Below, piece by piece: positions 10,741 to 24,000 of a stretch of 64,000 nucleotides of DNA; positions within the stretch are counted from its first letter, which is position 1; each line of letters starts with the position of its first letter. The translations under genes and the position numbers were made by a program. The DNA lies in the NCBI GenBank assembly GCA_035582835.1, contig JAYKAV010002419.1, positions 130,323 through 194,322 of the forward strand, written 5' to 3'. The notes under the pieces are model-generated. The model did no database searches. It was not told the DNA's origin and worked only from the letters and a program-made list of their open reading frames with translations. This stretch comes from Phoebastria nigripes. Its lineage: Eukaryota; Chordata; Aves; Procellariiformes; Diomedeidae.

Positions 10741-13009
10741 CAGTGTGGGGATGCTAAACACCACGTGTTTTCATGGCCATGGCCGTTGCGTTGCCACAAA
10801 AAGCATATGGCTGGAGTGTGCTCTCCCCTGCCCTGCAAAAGCCGCCTCTCCCCCTGCTCCTGCCTTTCNGGTTCCCCCTCCGTGGCAGCCTGGGCAGAGG
10901 TGGCAAATGCACCAGCATCGCTTCACCCTTGTTACAGTAGGGTTTCTTCTTCTTTTTTTTTTTTTTCCTCCTGTGTACACATCATGTGCATGTGTGCGAA
11001 GGTTGTATTCTCGAAAACAAGTTTATTCATTGATGATGTAATAGTGATTGTACTTTTCTTTTGGTTAATAAATTGTCTGCTCAGCTTACTTTGTATGCCA
11101 GCCAAAATTAGTCATACCAGTTCTTGGAAAGGATATGAAGAAACTAGTAATTGAAATCATAATCATTTGATCATGAGAGCTATTTGGAAAATAATATTTT
11201 AACCAAAAACACATCTGATCTCCAAGTTAGGTTTTTTTTAAAACTGCTGCTAAATAGATTTCTCTAGTGTTGAATACAAGAAATTGTGTAGTAGCTGGTG
11301 ATGGTATTCAACATCCTAAAAGAGGACTTCATCCAGAAATTGCTGAGACTGTCTGCGGGCAGGCTGATATTTATATATATGTATTTTTTTTTTTCTATCC
11401 TGACATTTAATAATCGCCATGGTATAGCTATAAAATGCATAGCAACTACAGCTTTTTAAAATTTCAAGTGGATGGTGTAATGAAATTGGGTGAAACCATC
11501 CATTGAAATTGTACTTTGTAGTACCCAACGTTTGTTTACAAAGTATTGACGTTTGTCATAAACAGAGATTTAAAGATCACTATTATTGTTTGTTGTTCGG
11601 TGGAAGCTCTTATGCTGTGCAATGATAAAGGAGAAGATTTTATTACAAGCTTGGTTAGCATATAAGCATGCTGTTGGTTTCTGACCAAATATTTGTTATT
11701 GCACTAAATGTAATGAAGGTGCCTGCTTATAAAACGATTTTGTATTATATAAGGGAGAGTGGAATATCAGATCTGCTTTTTTACTAGAGATACTTCAGGT
11801 TTTGTATTGTGTGTAACTTATCACAATAAAGCTTTTTTTTTTTTTTTTCCTATTGAGCAGTATTTTATTTCCTGAGGAATGTGTTCAGTGGAAAAAAAAA
11901 CCCACACAGAGAGAATCAATCGTGCTTTTCTCTTTGTTTAATAACTCAAAGAATTTCTCTCCCCTTTGCAAATACTTGTGTTTATTTGAGAGAAGAATTG
12001 GATTCTGGTTTATTTATTTCAAGAACCTGTAACCTTATTTAGTGCTAGAAATGTGAGGTGTGCAAGGTGTGGTGTGCAGCCAGCTCTCATTACAACATAA
12101 ATTATTTCTGCTGTTTTAACTAAAAAATCTGGAGTGTATCTTGCTGGATATGTGTGTATATTTGTTTGTTTATTTTTTTGAGGCTTTCTTGAGCCCGTGC
12201 TCACTGGAGTCAGCTATAAAACATTCTGCTTATTCATCATGACTGAGAGGAGTTGATTGTTTCCTGGAAGGATAAAATTCAGCAATTAGAGCTGTTTAAT
12301 TTGAGTATATGTTCTGGAGGCTAAACTAAGTTTAAGTGCTTTTCTTAGAATGTATGTTTAAGAAGGGAAAAAAAAATTACAGTTCTGATCTTGAAAAAGA
12401 TTTTAAGAAACATGAGAATGTGCAAGTTTCTTTTGGTGGGAAGCACATAACATTTATGTAGTATTTCTTTTGGGATTACATCACAGTTTTATTTAATTTT
12501 TAGGACAAAAGTTAAATTCAATATTTGTGTATAAGCCAAGGGAAAATGTACCATAAACACAGGAATTTTCTGGTGAGTCAGAGTTCCAAGAATCTGAGAT
12601 TTACTTTAGTCCNTTTATTTCAGGACCAGCTATAACCATTAGTCATCCAGCCATGAATTTTTACATTTGCAGCTAATTGCACCTAAAAAACAAACTTTCC
12701 CTCAAGGCTTTGGGTTATACAGAATGTGATTTGGCAACCTGCATTTCAAATGCCTTTTAGGATCATTGCCCCGGTCCTAGAAATTGTCTTTAGATCATGT
12801 GTATTTGCTTCGAGTAAACAACTAATATTTCCACTTAGGTGGCAGGATGAATAAATTAAGTACTAGCTAGTCTGTATTACAGAAAAATTAATCTGCCAAC
12901 AGCAAGATAGGCTTTTCCAATAGCCTATGGGGGGGTGGCGTTACAGGTTTATCAGTCATCGTGGAGCCCCGCGTGACGTGTCGTATTCTCATTTGACTGC
13001 TTCTTGCAG
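10740..13009. other. AT-rich 3' part of intron 2
   Basis: No gene seen. It contains T runs at 10955-10968 and 11833-11848 (the latter directly after AATAAAGC) and undetermined bases at 10869 and 12613. It ends in the acceptor of exon 3, a modest pyrimidine tract followed by TTCTTGCAG. Confidence 0.6.
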
Positions 13010-13235
13010 GATGAAGTTATTGCTGTTTCAGAGAAAGTTACTGTGAAGCTTGAGGACTTGGCAAAATGGGCACAGTCCGATTTCTCCAAGTGGAAGTGTG
13101 GTTTCCGGGCTGAGCCGGTCAAGCCGATGGATGTGGGGAAGAATGGGCAGAAGGAGGCCTTGACGAGATACAGACAATCCACGCTCAACAGCGGCTTGAA
13201 CTTCAAAGACATCCTGAAGGAAAAGGCTGACCTTG
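13010..13235 (+). CDS. ARID5B: ARID5B coding exon (human exon 3 equivalent)
   Basis: ARID5B is a nuclear DNA-binding protein that partners the PHF2 demethylase and regulates adipose, liver, chondrocyte and lymphoid gene programmes. This exon encodes 75 codons plus one base. It opens with DEVIAVSEKV, continues through SDFSKWKCGF and RQSTLNSGLNFKDI, and ends KEKADL, matching the N-terminal region of long ARID5B, which looks BAH-like (inference). The acceptor is TTCTTGCAG|GAT (phase 0) and the donor CTTG|gtgagt (phase 1). The phase-1 end joins the exon at 48493 to make an intact Gly codon. A variable stretch (EPVKPMDVGK) differs most from the mammalian protein as I remember it. No stop or frameshift is present. 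ARID5A lacks this N-terminal region, so paralogue confusion is unlikely. Confidence 0.95.
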
Positions 13236-13546
13236 GTGAGTATCCCTTACTTTCTCCTGTGGGAAGGGGCCCGTGGGTGAGCGTCTTTCGAAGGCGGATG
13301 AGCCTGATCCTGCCAAGCCGTCGCTGATTCCCAAGGTATGTCTGTGCTTCGGGCGGAGGTGTGGTGATGAGGTACCCGAGCGGGATGGGTGGTGGTGGTA
13401 GTGAGGTCATCACAGGCTCCTTCGAGATTAGCATGGTACTCTGTGATACCTGTCTGCTCTGTAGACATGTCCCTGAGCACTAAGGCTCAAACCCTGAATA
13501 TGCGGGCACAAGTGATTGTCAAGGACTCTCCCTGGGGCTCTGCAGG

Positions 13547-13659
13547 CCGGGGGATCAGGTCAGAGCTGTGCATCATGGGGAAAGGAGCCTGACTCATCTT
13601 CCCGGGGGATCAGGTCAGAGCTGTGCATCATGGGGAAAGGAGCCTGACTCATCTTCCCG
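13547..13659 (+). repeat. Perfect 55-bp tandem duplication
   Basis: A 55-bp unit beginning CCGGGGGATCAGGTCAGAG occurs twice head to tail (13547-13601 and 13602-13656) without a mismatch. The match continues for three more bases and ends at 13660. Perfect identity in an intron suggests a recent duplication, possibly variable in copy number. The unit contains GGTCAGAG and TGACTCA-like words. Confidence 0.95.
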
Positions 13660-16500
13660 AGGCCTCCTCCAACAGGCAGGGGAGAGCAAAGGCCTTTCAA
13701 TTCTCATATCCCATCTTCCAGAAGTGCAGTCACCTGCTTCTGGTGCTTGTCCTGTCTCCGTACGGTCAGCTTGGTGTCATGTTCGGTAGGGAGATGTCCC
13801 TTCCATAGCCTTCTGTAGCGTTGCCTTGTTAGCTTTATGTTACTATACAGCATAGGCCCCCTGCGAGCACCCTGCTGTTCTCTCCAGATAGACCTGTCCG
13901 TTTTTAGGGAGGGAAACAGTAGCTCTGCTACTTTGGATGGTTGCAGACAGGCTTGCAGCTCTGGGGCTGCTTTGGTGCGCAGACCCTCACACCTCTAAAA
14001 TCCGTGGTGGGGGCCCAAGGTCTGAGGGAGATAGGTCTCCTGTTGGTAAACGTGCCTGTTTGTGGTATTAGGACCTTGGCTGTGTAATAGCTGTCAGAGA
14101 CAGTGCTTTGAAGTGCATCCCAGGGATGGTTCTCTGTTGTACCAAGCTTTTAACAAATGTTCCAAATTTGAAGAGCATCAAATTTAGGCCATAATGCGTG
14201 GAAAGGTAAGAAANTAAAAGCTAAGGCTCATGCATGTGAGGAAATGGTTTTGTACCTACGTGAACAGGAGATGCAGGGCCAAGTTCAGTTTTATAATGGC
14301 ACAACTGTGTTGGCATCGAAGCCAAGTTACACTAAGCTGAAGATCTGTCTTGGAGGATTTATCTTCTGCATCTCGTTTTTCGGATCTTATCAAATGGTGA
14401 AGTGATTTTGTCAATCTTGCATTTCACCATTAGATACGTAGGTTGGAAGATTAAAGTACAATTGGAAGTTGATCTTATTTTTCGTTACATCTCCAGGAAA
14501 AAAAAAAACCAACGTGCAATTCTTTCTTTTTTCCTTTGCTTTTTGTGTGGTTTCTTCTGGTTCATAATTACATGCAGTAATTTTCTCTGCTATTGCCCTG
14601 GCATCTGCTTTACGCACTACATTTATTTGCATTTGTTTGTTGTGTCAGAAGAATCTTAATGTTTTTCAGACAGAACTTTTGTGTGTTAATGTTTTCTTGT
14701 TTTTGTTTTTAACAAACAAAAAACCCCTTGTGGTAAGTTATGAAATTGCTATTATCTACCCTAGGAGCCAAAGAAAATTATCTTTAAGCCTAAAGCTTAT
14801 AGTTGCATTTTAAGCCTTTGAAAGTAGGGGTTATACTGAAAACGCTTATGGAATGCAAACTATATGGTATAATTTTGATAACCCACATTCTGATGTTGCT
14901 CATTTTCGGTTGGTGGCTCTGGCTTTATTGTTGGGTCTTTTTTTTTCCAGTAGAAGAGCGTATTTTGACTAATGTTTGATTATGATTGCCTTTTTCTTCA
15001 TCATGACTGGTTGGCAGGAGTGAAACAAAAGGTTCAAGAAGACCTATAGCTGATTAGGCACGTTGATACAGACAACTGATCTAGCCTATGAAAGGCAATC
15101 AAAGAAATTTCTTAAATCTAGTACTAAGATGATTTTTTTACTATTTGAAAGACCCAAGAATTTAAGCGTATTTTGCTTCCTGGATCTGAGAAAAACTCAT
15201 AACGGTGATCTTCATTGCTTGTGAAGCAGCCCTATTTGGTTGTGTCCTGTAGGCAACCCATGAGCTCTGGTGTTTGACTTGACTTAACTATGGGATGGAG
15301 GTTTAACACCCACCAGGTGAAGAAGATTTACTTCTCTCATTCTGAGTGGTTGGTCAAGGTTGACATTGCACTCTGGGAATTGCTGTCTCCCTAGCTGTAG
15401 GCAAAGGCAGTAGCATAATGTGCAGTGTCCAAGGCATAGAGATTTGAGCTGCCGGTGTTGTATCTTCTCTGCTGTCAAAATGGCAGGTTTAGTGCCTGTT
15501 ACGACGTGTGCCCACAGACCTTTTCCAATACTCAGCATCTTGCCAACAGAGCAATGCTCAGCCGCAGTGATCAAAGATTTACTAGCAATAACTTCTGCAG
15601 TAGGTCTCCAGCTCAATGGGATGGGGTAGTTTTTCTCTTAAAATAGGGTTGTAAACTGTGAGGGAGCGCGGTGCGCTGTCATGCAAAGGTCCCTCAGGTG
15701 AGAGCATCAGCACATCTATATTAGCAAGGCTAATCAGCCCAAATGGAGAGGTGATTTCCTGCACATCCACCGTTTCCCACCACTGCAGCCCAGTTCCCCT
15801 CCTAATCAGGTACTCAGTGCTGCACCCATGGGGATGTTTCACGGGGGGCTTCCCCACGGGGCAGAGTGGGGTGGCTGTGACGGGGCAGACCGCTTTGTAC
15901 AGAACTTGGATCTGAAGGGAACAAATCCCTTCTTGTGCTAGTCTGGTGGGCCATGCATGAGTAGTGATGCCCACATTTAACCCTGGCTGTAGACGAGGAA
16001 GTTGCTGAACCAGGTGTTGAAAAGGCCTAGGTAAACAAGGTGATCTCCTGGACCCCTTTTTTCCTACGAAATGGTAAGTTTCCATTACAGAAAAATCCCA
16101 TAAAAGTGAGTAGATTCTGAAATTTTTCCTACTAGATGTTTTTGAGGTGAGCTGTAGAAGGTAATAGGAAATTATATCCCTACCAAAGAGCTCAAAAGAA
16201 ACTTTACAGAAGAAACAAAATCAGTTTTCACACACTATCCAGGAGTGGTGAAGGGTGAAATAACCCGGATGAAATGAAAACATGGCTGATACAGAACCAC
16301 AGAAGTGGCACTGCGCGAACATACTTAATTAAACACGTTGCTGCTGGGAGCAGGGCAGCTTTAAACAATAACCAGGCAAAGTGGGGCCTCGTGTGAGCAG
16401 CGTATACCCTGTACCATACACTCTGTGGCACTTGCTTAGCCAAAACTAAGGCGACACCTGGTTAATCCATAACCCAGAGAAACCATGCACCTATAGTTGA
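13660..16500. other. Intron 3 DNA, no gene recognised
   Basis: Mostly AT-rich from 14.1 to 15.2 kb. A minus-strand open frame of 167 codons (15582-16085, ATG start, TAG stop) lies in a more balanced stretch. Its product has no recognised domain and no flanking splice signals were evident, so I leave it uncalled. An undetermined base is at 14214. Confidence 0.5.
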
Positions 16501-16532
16501 AAGTTGACCCTAATTAAAATTCGGTAGTTCTG

Positions 16533-16657
16533 TCTCCTTTTTTGTTCCCTCTTTTTTTCTCTTCTCTGTTTTTTCCTCTCTTCTTCTCTTTTTTTCCCCT
16601 CGTCTCTTTTTTTCTTCTTTCTTCTTTTCTCTTTTTTTCTCTTTGCCTTTCTTTTCT
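16533..16657 (+). repeat. 125-bp polypyrimidine (polypurine) tract
   Basis: The + strand is almost pure T/C with only about four G interruptions (16544, 16568, 16602, 16645) and ends in TTTTCTGCAG at 16661, which looks like a very strong splice acceptor. Tracts of this kind can form triplex (H-DNA). On the minus strand it reads as a Lys/Arg/Glu-rich low-complexity frame, which is not a gene. Confidence 0.9.
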
Positions 16658-16661
16658 GCAG

Positions 16662-19600
16662 AAACTGTTTTTTTCTGTAAAATGCCATTGTTTTTATCAC
16701 TAGTGGATTATGCAGAACTTTTCCTTAGGACTGTATTAAATAAAAGATCTAGCAATGGCATTTTTTTGTGTGAGCTTCAAGATTTCAGCCTGAAAAATGA
16801 TTTTTAAGAATTACTTCTTTCTGTCTGTTGAGGTATTTATGTTATACATTCTGTCCCTTTCTACAAATATGTCAATATTGAATACTGGCAGTTTATGTCT
16901 TAAAACTATTTATAGCTTTCTGAATATTTCTTTCAAATGTTGAGAAAAATAAAGAATAACAACAATGCAGCATATAAAAATAGAATTGCTCAGGAATGCA
17001 TTATTCATAATGAACATGAGAACCTGTTTTTCCAGAAGAATTGGTCTGATTAAATCATTCACTACTAAGGCCGCTAGTTATTTATTTTTGTCTTTAGAAT
17101 TATTTAGGGAGTTTTTCTTTGTAATAAATGGACTTGTATACCCATATTTGGTAAACCAGTGGGAAGTCACCAAATGAGAAATTATTTCATTTTACAAAAT
17201 TTTTAGCAACTAAGCAATGTAAACGCTATCGGTTAAATATGGCAAAGTTGCATATTTGTATTCCTTGGGCTATAGTTCGAAAAAAATTCAAATTATTTTA
17301 TATAACACTGCTTCTTACAGACTTCCTTTAAGTGAAGTATGAAAGCTGCAGTGTAAGCTTTATTGGCCTATAAATATGTCATTATAGTTGGACTACATTT
17401 ATATGCTTTGGATTGTTGTTTAAGCCAAGAAAATATGTCTCTACAGGTTGACTTTTTATTGAAACCCTTTGAGGCATACAACAGAATGTATTTTAGGCCA
17501 AGGTTATTAAAACAGCATTTTCATTTTTGCAGCAGACTCATTGTCAATTATGCTGCCACAAACTGTCTGTGGATAGGCAGTTATGAATGGTTTCATCTCT
17601 AAATGTGTCTTTAGAAAAAGAAATAAAAGATAGAGGAGTCAGAGCTGAAATTGAGAGAAGAGACTGAGGGGAAAATGACTGAATTTAGTGCTCGCCGGCT
17701 CTGTTGGTTTGGGTTAGGCTGGGCTACGGTGCTGCCTGGATTTAGCCGAGGAACAAATGGCCCCCGTGCCTGCACCGGGCCAGGGAAGTGGGAGCCGCTG
17801 CTGCCCCGGCCGGGCAATTGCATCCCTCTGGCTCACGAGTCTGTCATGACAGAGCTCTGGGTTTGGTCCCCAGACGGTCATTGCCACTCTTCTTATCCGT
17901 CTTTTAGGAGTCTTTATCAGGCCAAAATGGATGGTTGAGGTTGCCACATGGCGGGCACTTCTCATTCCTGCACTGGCAGCGTTAGTAATGGGGATGAGCA
18001 AGTTCTGGTGCTTACTGAAGGGGTTTTTGCTGCAGTTATTGCTTGTTTGTTTGGGTCCAGTGAGGGGGAATCCAAAGAAAATTTAGCAATCANTCAGTCC
18101 TGTCTGTCTTTCATTCCCCACAGTCATGCATTTGGGAGTGTAGAATCTGGATCTTTGTTCTCTGTGAAATCCAGGAGGATCAAGTACTACTTCTAGCTGA
18201 GGTTTATATTTTAGCAGTCACCCTTCTCCAGTCCATAGGTGGTTTTCCAGCAGTTGTTTCCTACTTTGCTCTTTTGAACCCTCCAGTGGAGCTTGCCAGG
18301 CAGGGGCTGGATGCCGCAGGACTGCCTCACCCTCTCATTTCCTTCTCTTCTTTACCAGTCTCATAATTTGCATAGCTTCATCTGGGAGATCCCAGCTCCT
18401 CATCGGACCTTGTGTTGCCATATAAATTGGCCGATCTGCAGCAGATTGCAGTGAGTTTAGAAGGAAAAGCAGAGCAGGGATGAGCTATCTTGCAGGAAGG
18501 TTCTGACCCCTCAGTGCCCAGGCAGCCACGGTGCCCGGCCCCAGCAGGCACTGGGCTGTGGCACAGCCCTTCTGATTTCACTTACCAGTGTCCTTGCAAC
18601 AGGCATGACTTCTCCAGATGAAGATTATCAAGTCGTAATGTAGTCAAGCTATAATATTATCAAAACTGATAATCTGCAGCTGTAGTGTGCTCAGACACTT
18701 GCAGTGACTTCTGAACTGATGCCGACTCTCCTTTTTCATTGTTTGTCGTGTGCTGCTGAGTTCAGGCTCACCTGGCTTAACTTGATGCAATAATTTTCTG
18801 ACCAACTAATTGTTAGCTATTCAGAGTACAGCTACTTTGGATATTTTGTGCCTAAGTCATGCCTCTAACTCTCTTCCTCTCCCCTCCTTCCCTGTTTGTC
18901 TGCACTTTTTGCCTCTTCCTTGTGCCCTCCTGTCCCCATTGCCCTAGCTGAATGCCATTTTGATCTTGATCAAGCTCCTGTAAGTGTCCCATTATTCCAT
19001 TTTCCCCTCTCTGCCCATGTGCACCATATGTTGTTTTTTGTCTCGTGGGTCAGAGTGACGTCTCTAACTCATTTTAACCAGCCCAATTGATACAGCTCTT
19101 TTGCCATAGATGAGGCTATTGCGTGACCTGTCTGTTGTGCTCCATGGAGCCTGAATGGAGGATGACGGCTCCCTTGGGGAAAAAGACTGTGGCCTGGCAT
19201 ATTCTTCTGTGTTTGTGCAGCTCCTAGCACATGCCGGCACTGCTGCAGCTGAACGAGAGCACCGGCAGGCTGCGGAGCAGTGCTGTTGGGGTTGCTGTTC
19301 AGAGAGGCCNTGGAGCAGGAAGGCTTTCTTTGGTTGTACATCTTCTTTCAGTTTAATTACTACTTACCTTTAGTGTTAACATGTTTGGGATCAGAGATAA
19401 CCTGAGGTGCTGAGCAGACAGACAATTTTGTCTGGTCTTGCGTGAAGAGGGCAAGATAAATGTTTATTTTTATTATTTGTTAACCAGTTGGTTTAAGATA
19501 ACTAATACTTGTTGGCTTATTGGCTTCAGTTGCTGGCTGCCTTTTAAATGCTGAAAGGTGATGCTGTTGTTAGGTGCGGCATACCCCCAATAATCCTGTG

Positions 19601-20861
19601 ATAATGACATGTTTTCTCCTGGAGGTGACCCTAGCTCCAGTAGCGCTTTGGGGCTCCCCCTCCTCACTTGCCCCTCTCTCTTGAGCCACTGCTGCTCTCC
19701 TCTGCACCTTCCCCAGCCTCCCTGGGAGGAAGTTGGTGGGGTCCTTGGGAGGTTGTCTGCAGCCACCTGGTCCTTNCCGAGGCCACGTGTTTGCCCGAGC
19801 AATGCTGGGATGATTTAGGTGCTGTTGATTTCTTCCTTTCTCTGGGGACAGCCTACTTCATTACAGAGGAAGCGTATGGGGGTGACAAAAACATTTTAGT
19901 ATGCAGCACTAGCTATGAAAGCCTTTCATTCACCACTGGATTGTGTTGAGCCTCATCTATCTGTGGCTCTTGAAAGAAGTTTTAACACCACACATCTCAA
20001 ACTTCAAGCGTGCCTTATCGAAGAGATAAAATTTGGATTTCTTCTCAAACTTTGACCCGCCTTTGAGCTCTTATAAAAGGGGGTGGTAGCGTTGCCCCTG
20101 GGAATTGAGGAGGTGGGTATTTTGTTCTTTGAAATGTGGAAGATCTGCCAAGAAATGTAAACAAAATCCTACGTAACTTCTCTCTAGGTAGCCCCTAAAT
20201 CACAGTGCCTGTTCCCCACCCGCACCAGCTCCTGCAGCAGGAGCAAGCTAACATGATTATCAGAATTGTGCTGATAGCAGTTGTCACTGTGTCAGCGTTT
20301 TCAATTATGTATTGGCATGACAGGGCACTTTGTCGTTGGTGTAGAGCACAGCCATTTGCAGGTCTATTCAGAAACATCAGGGAAGGAATCACTGCTGCAA
20401 AACAAGAGAGGAGGAAGAGTTAAATTTTACTGCCTTGTGAAGCTAGAGGGAACTGCCCCACGTTCTCCTAAAGCCAAAGTTGCAGCAGTTTGCACCATCA
20501 ATAAGAGTTTTGTTGCAGCCTCTGGTTGGAACAGGAGTAGCCTACATAATTACAAAATAAGTAGATAAAAAATAAGGACCATTCACAGATGGTGTCAAAG
20601 CGGGCAGTGTGGGACAGTGTCCCTTTAAAAATGTTTGACGGCTTTTTTTATTTTTGTCTGTTTTTAGCACCAAGATTGACCTTGCCAGGCTGTGTAATAA
20701 CCCACATGTGTCTGCTCTCCAGGATTTTTTCCCTTCTAGTCACTGTTGGATCTTGCATTTAATTCTTACTGACCGTGAGGTTTTGTTCCAGTAACTGGAA
20801 ACGTGTGCCTCCTGGTGCAGCGCTGCTGTGCTCTGAATCTGACTTTATCTCAATGTCTGCC
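16662..20861. other. Intron 3 DNA, no gene recognised
   Basis: AT-rich with GC-richer islands at about 17690-17880 and 19550-19800. Short overlapping open frames only. Undetermined bases are at 18093, 19310 and 19776. No repeats beyond short homopolymers were recognised. Confidence 0.5.
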
Positions 20862-20863
20862 TT

Positions 20864-20914
<51 letters not shown>
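20862..20914. repeat. 53-bp T tract
   Basis: T14, one C, then T38. Read on the minus strand it is a poly(A), as left by retroposition. No element body is recognisable on the adjacent 5' (minus-strand) side. The length may be inaccurate in assembly. Confidence 0.9.
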
Positions 20915-20919
<5 letters not shown>

Positions 20920-20988
20920 TTTGGGCTTAGAGGGTGCTGTTTTCCTCCCCAGCCTTCCCTCTAGTTTCCGTCCCTGCCCATATTGTTT

Positions 20989-21009
20989 CTGGGTCCCATG
21001 GGGACCCAG
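20989..21009. repeat. Perfect 9-bp hairpin, 3-nt loop
   Basis: CTGGGTCCC and GGGACCCAG flank ATG. The stem is GC-rich and exact. It is too short to be a microRNA precursor on its own and no function is assigned. Confidence 0.6.
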
Positions 21010-24000
21010 TTTGGGACGTCTATTGTTTTGTGTCCCTGTGCTTCCCTTGCCCAGCGCCGTGGAGGGAGGTGATCAGCAGTCTCCTCTGTGTGCCATGGTT
21101 GCTGGTTAGAGCTCTTGGTCCCTCATAGATAATCAATGCCTTTTTCCTGCATTGTATCCTTTCCATGCAGCCAGCCAAAAATTGGCTGAGTATGAAGATC
21201 TGTAAACCGAGCACCTATATAACGTTGTGGTATAGTTGGGTGGGCCCTGAGGACATCCTCTTTTTCCTGCCTGGCTGTTTTCCTGTGCTGTAATTCTGCG
21301 CTGCCAGAGCCCAGGACTTGGAGTCCTGCGGTCATCTTTGACTCCGAGCGCTCTGTTAATCAAGTCGAAGTTGTCTTCCTACCAGCTTATGAATCATTCT
21401 GGCTTGTGACCTGTGCTGCCATGCTGAGATGCTCAGACACTTCTGTGGGTGCTGTTGACACCATGGCCAGATCTGGGTGTCAGTTCCGTTCTGGGGTGGG
21501 AGGAGAAAAGCCAGACCCAACTTACTCACCACCTCCCTTCCAAGTTGCTCTTCCGAGTTGCTCTTTGTTACTCCCGTGCCCAGAAAGACATCTTGCCTTT
21601 TGTTTACAGGCACACTGCGATGTGCCTGGCCTGTCACCATCTGTCTTCCTAAATATCTTAGTCCGGTTCTGACTGCTGTGTTGCAGAAGGGCTAGTGCTT
21701 GTTCTCTGAGATACAATATTCACCTTCTTATAGATGACCCATCTTGTGCCATGGGAGTTTGTCAGAGAAAGCATCCTTTGTGCATCTAAAATTGAAGGAG
21801 GAGACTGGCTTTTTCTCCCCCTTCTCCTCTTTTCACAAAATCATTTGCTAGGACAGAGGCACACAGGAGCAAAAGCCGGGCTACCCCGCAAACTCTGTGG
21901 GGCTGTAATGCCAGCAAATGGCCATGTCAGCATTTATGGGGACCTCAGCAACAGGAGGTGATGGGCCCTCAGCTTGCCGAGGTGGAGCTTTGCTTGGGCA
22001 GGCAAGGGAAGATGGGAGATGGGTAGGCTAGAAAGAAAAGGAAGGTGTTGGGCAAGAGCGTGGGAAGGGGCTTGGCTCCAGCGGCTGAGTGGGCAGTAGC
22101 AAACCTGCCTTCCCAACGTGGGCAGCCTGGGGATCTCCCACAGCATTGTGTGTCACCTTTGTGAGCACCAAGAGGAGCCCCTCTTGGTGTATGGGTACAC
22201 AGGAGAAGACTGTGGTTCTGGCATCCTTGCCCTTGTTAAACTGAGTTTTAAGACTCTCGGTATCAATATTCTGACTGCTTAATCTCTTTTGATTAATTTG
22301 GTTCATGCTTGTCTTTGCTGGCTTGGTGGTCCTTGCACAGTGAGATCATTGATAGATGAGGGTGTTTGGGAAGGGAAGGGTTAAACCTGGTATATGTATA
22401 AATTGGAGTGCAGTTTGTGGGAGCGGGTGACAGAGAAAGCGTGTATTTAAAAAATGTAACAGCATGAATTGTAACTTACTGGGTAGGTTTTGTATTGGAG
22501 AGCATTGTGGCATAACCTTTGTTTACTTCATTTAGTAAAATCTGTACCATGTAAAATAAGTTCCTCCTTAATTTTACTGCTAATAATAATTTGCTTGTAA
22601 AAATGAATCCTCAGCACTGTAAACCTTCAGCTTGGCTCTCTCTTGCTCTGTTACATTGTGAAGGACAAATAGTTAATGCCATAAAGAAGCTTTTGTTAGT
22701 GATAGATAATGTGTATTATTTTAGCAGGAGTATATTTTAGCAGCTTGTGAAAAATCAAGGTGAATTTTTACATCTGCGCACTGCTGCATAATTGATATAT
22801 GTAGAAGCTGAAATTCAAAATAAGCTTCTAGAAGAGCACACATTTGATTTTCCTAAACATTTAAATATATGTATCACACCCTCATTTTAAGATGCCGGTT
22901 AATGACTTTATGAGCATGTTGGCAGCCAGAGCATTACATGTGGTTTGAGAAATGTGTCTGGATATGCTTGGTAAGCAGTATTGTTCTGACAGTATACTAA
23001 AGGCCATCTTCAATTTGACTGTGCTCTACTTTGTTATGCTGTGAAAGAAAAAGATAATTCAGCAGAGCATTGTGCTGTCGGCTGGAGACGCCACACTTCA
23101 GAATACAAATATTACTAAGGATAAATGAATCATTAAAAGAACAGTAGCATAAAATATCTGATGAATGAACTCCAGGAGTCTCTGCTGGAAGAAATTTAGC
23201 ATTCACGGACAGTACCATAATATGTGAAATAATAGTATCAGTTCTACATTCAGATGCCAAAAACATTTATGGACCCAGAATAATTGTGAATTACAAGGCT
23301 ATAAATACATAGAGGGGATTTGGTGATATCATAATAAACCATGAGAAATTCGCTAGGCTGGTTTCTAATGTTACCAGAACCTTGAGATATATTTACAACC
23401 TTGTTCACACTCCTGCAGTTTTAGGGGGCAATTCTCCTCTCGCAACACGTTCGTCATTCCCATTAGTGCCAAGGGGAGTTATGCATGTGTGTCGTGAGTG
23501 GAATAGATCCCCACGTGTTGTACAATTCAAGGATCCTATAACAAATTGAAAATCTAATTTAAGAAAAAGGTAGGAAACGTTCCCTCTCATCCTCCTCCAA
23601 GTTCCCCCATGTCCTGTTCTGCTCCTGTGAACGAGGCTAGTGAAGGGAAGATAGGTAAAGGATGACGAGGTAGCTGCTGTGCTCCTGAACGTTTTATCCA
23701 CAGCTGCATCATTTTTTTCACTTTTTATTACTGAGAAACAAAACAACCAAAGCCCAGATGTTCCGTTCCGAGGTTTCTTTAAAGTGCAGGCTAATGCATT
23801 TTAAAAGCCTGTTGTAAATACCCAGGGAAGGCTGGGATTGTCAGCCTGTCCACCGAAAGGCGGCTTCGCTGTTGTGATACCAGATCCATGCCTGATAAGA
23901 ACAGTTAATTAGAAGCTGGGGCTGAACCTGATGTGATATTCGAAAGCATGTTCAGCTTTCAGCATGTTCCACGTCACCTGTTTGTAATTCAGCCTGGTGT

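Larger units (their letters stand above)
1..13009 (+). other. ARID5B: ARID5B intron 2, 3' part (partial)
   Basis: Assigned as intron because it lies directly upstream of the ARID5B exon at 13010 and no upstream ARID5B coding exon can be found in it. The preceding exon should encode the rest of the BAH-like N-terminal part, and no matching reading frame is visible. The intron ends with a pyrimidine-rich tract and TTCTTGCAG. Its GC content alternates strongly: a CpG island near 300, GC-rich blocks at 1.6-3.35, 6.6-7.05 and 9.45-10.7 kb, and AT-rich intervals between them. The 5' limit is outside the window. Exon numbering follows the human gene and is an inference. Confidence 0.8.

Noticed and set aside
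16491..16700. Lys/Arg/Glu-rich minus-strand frame
   Set aside because: It is only the reverse reading of the polypyrimidine tract.
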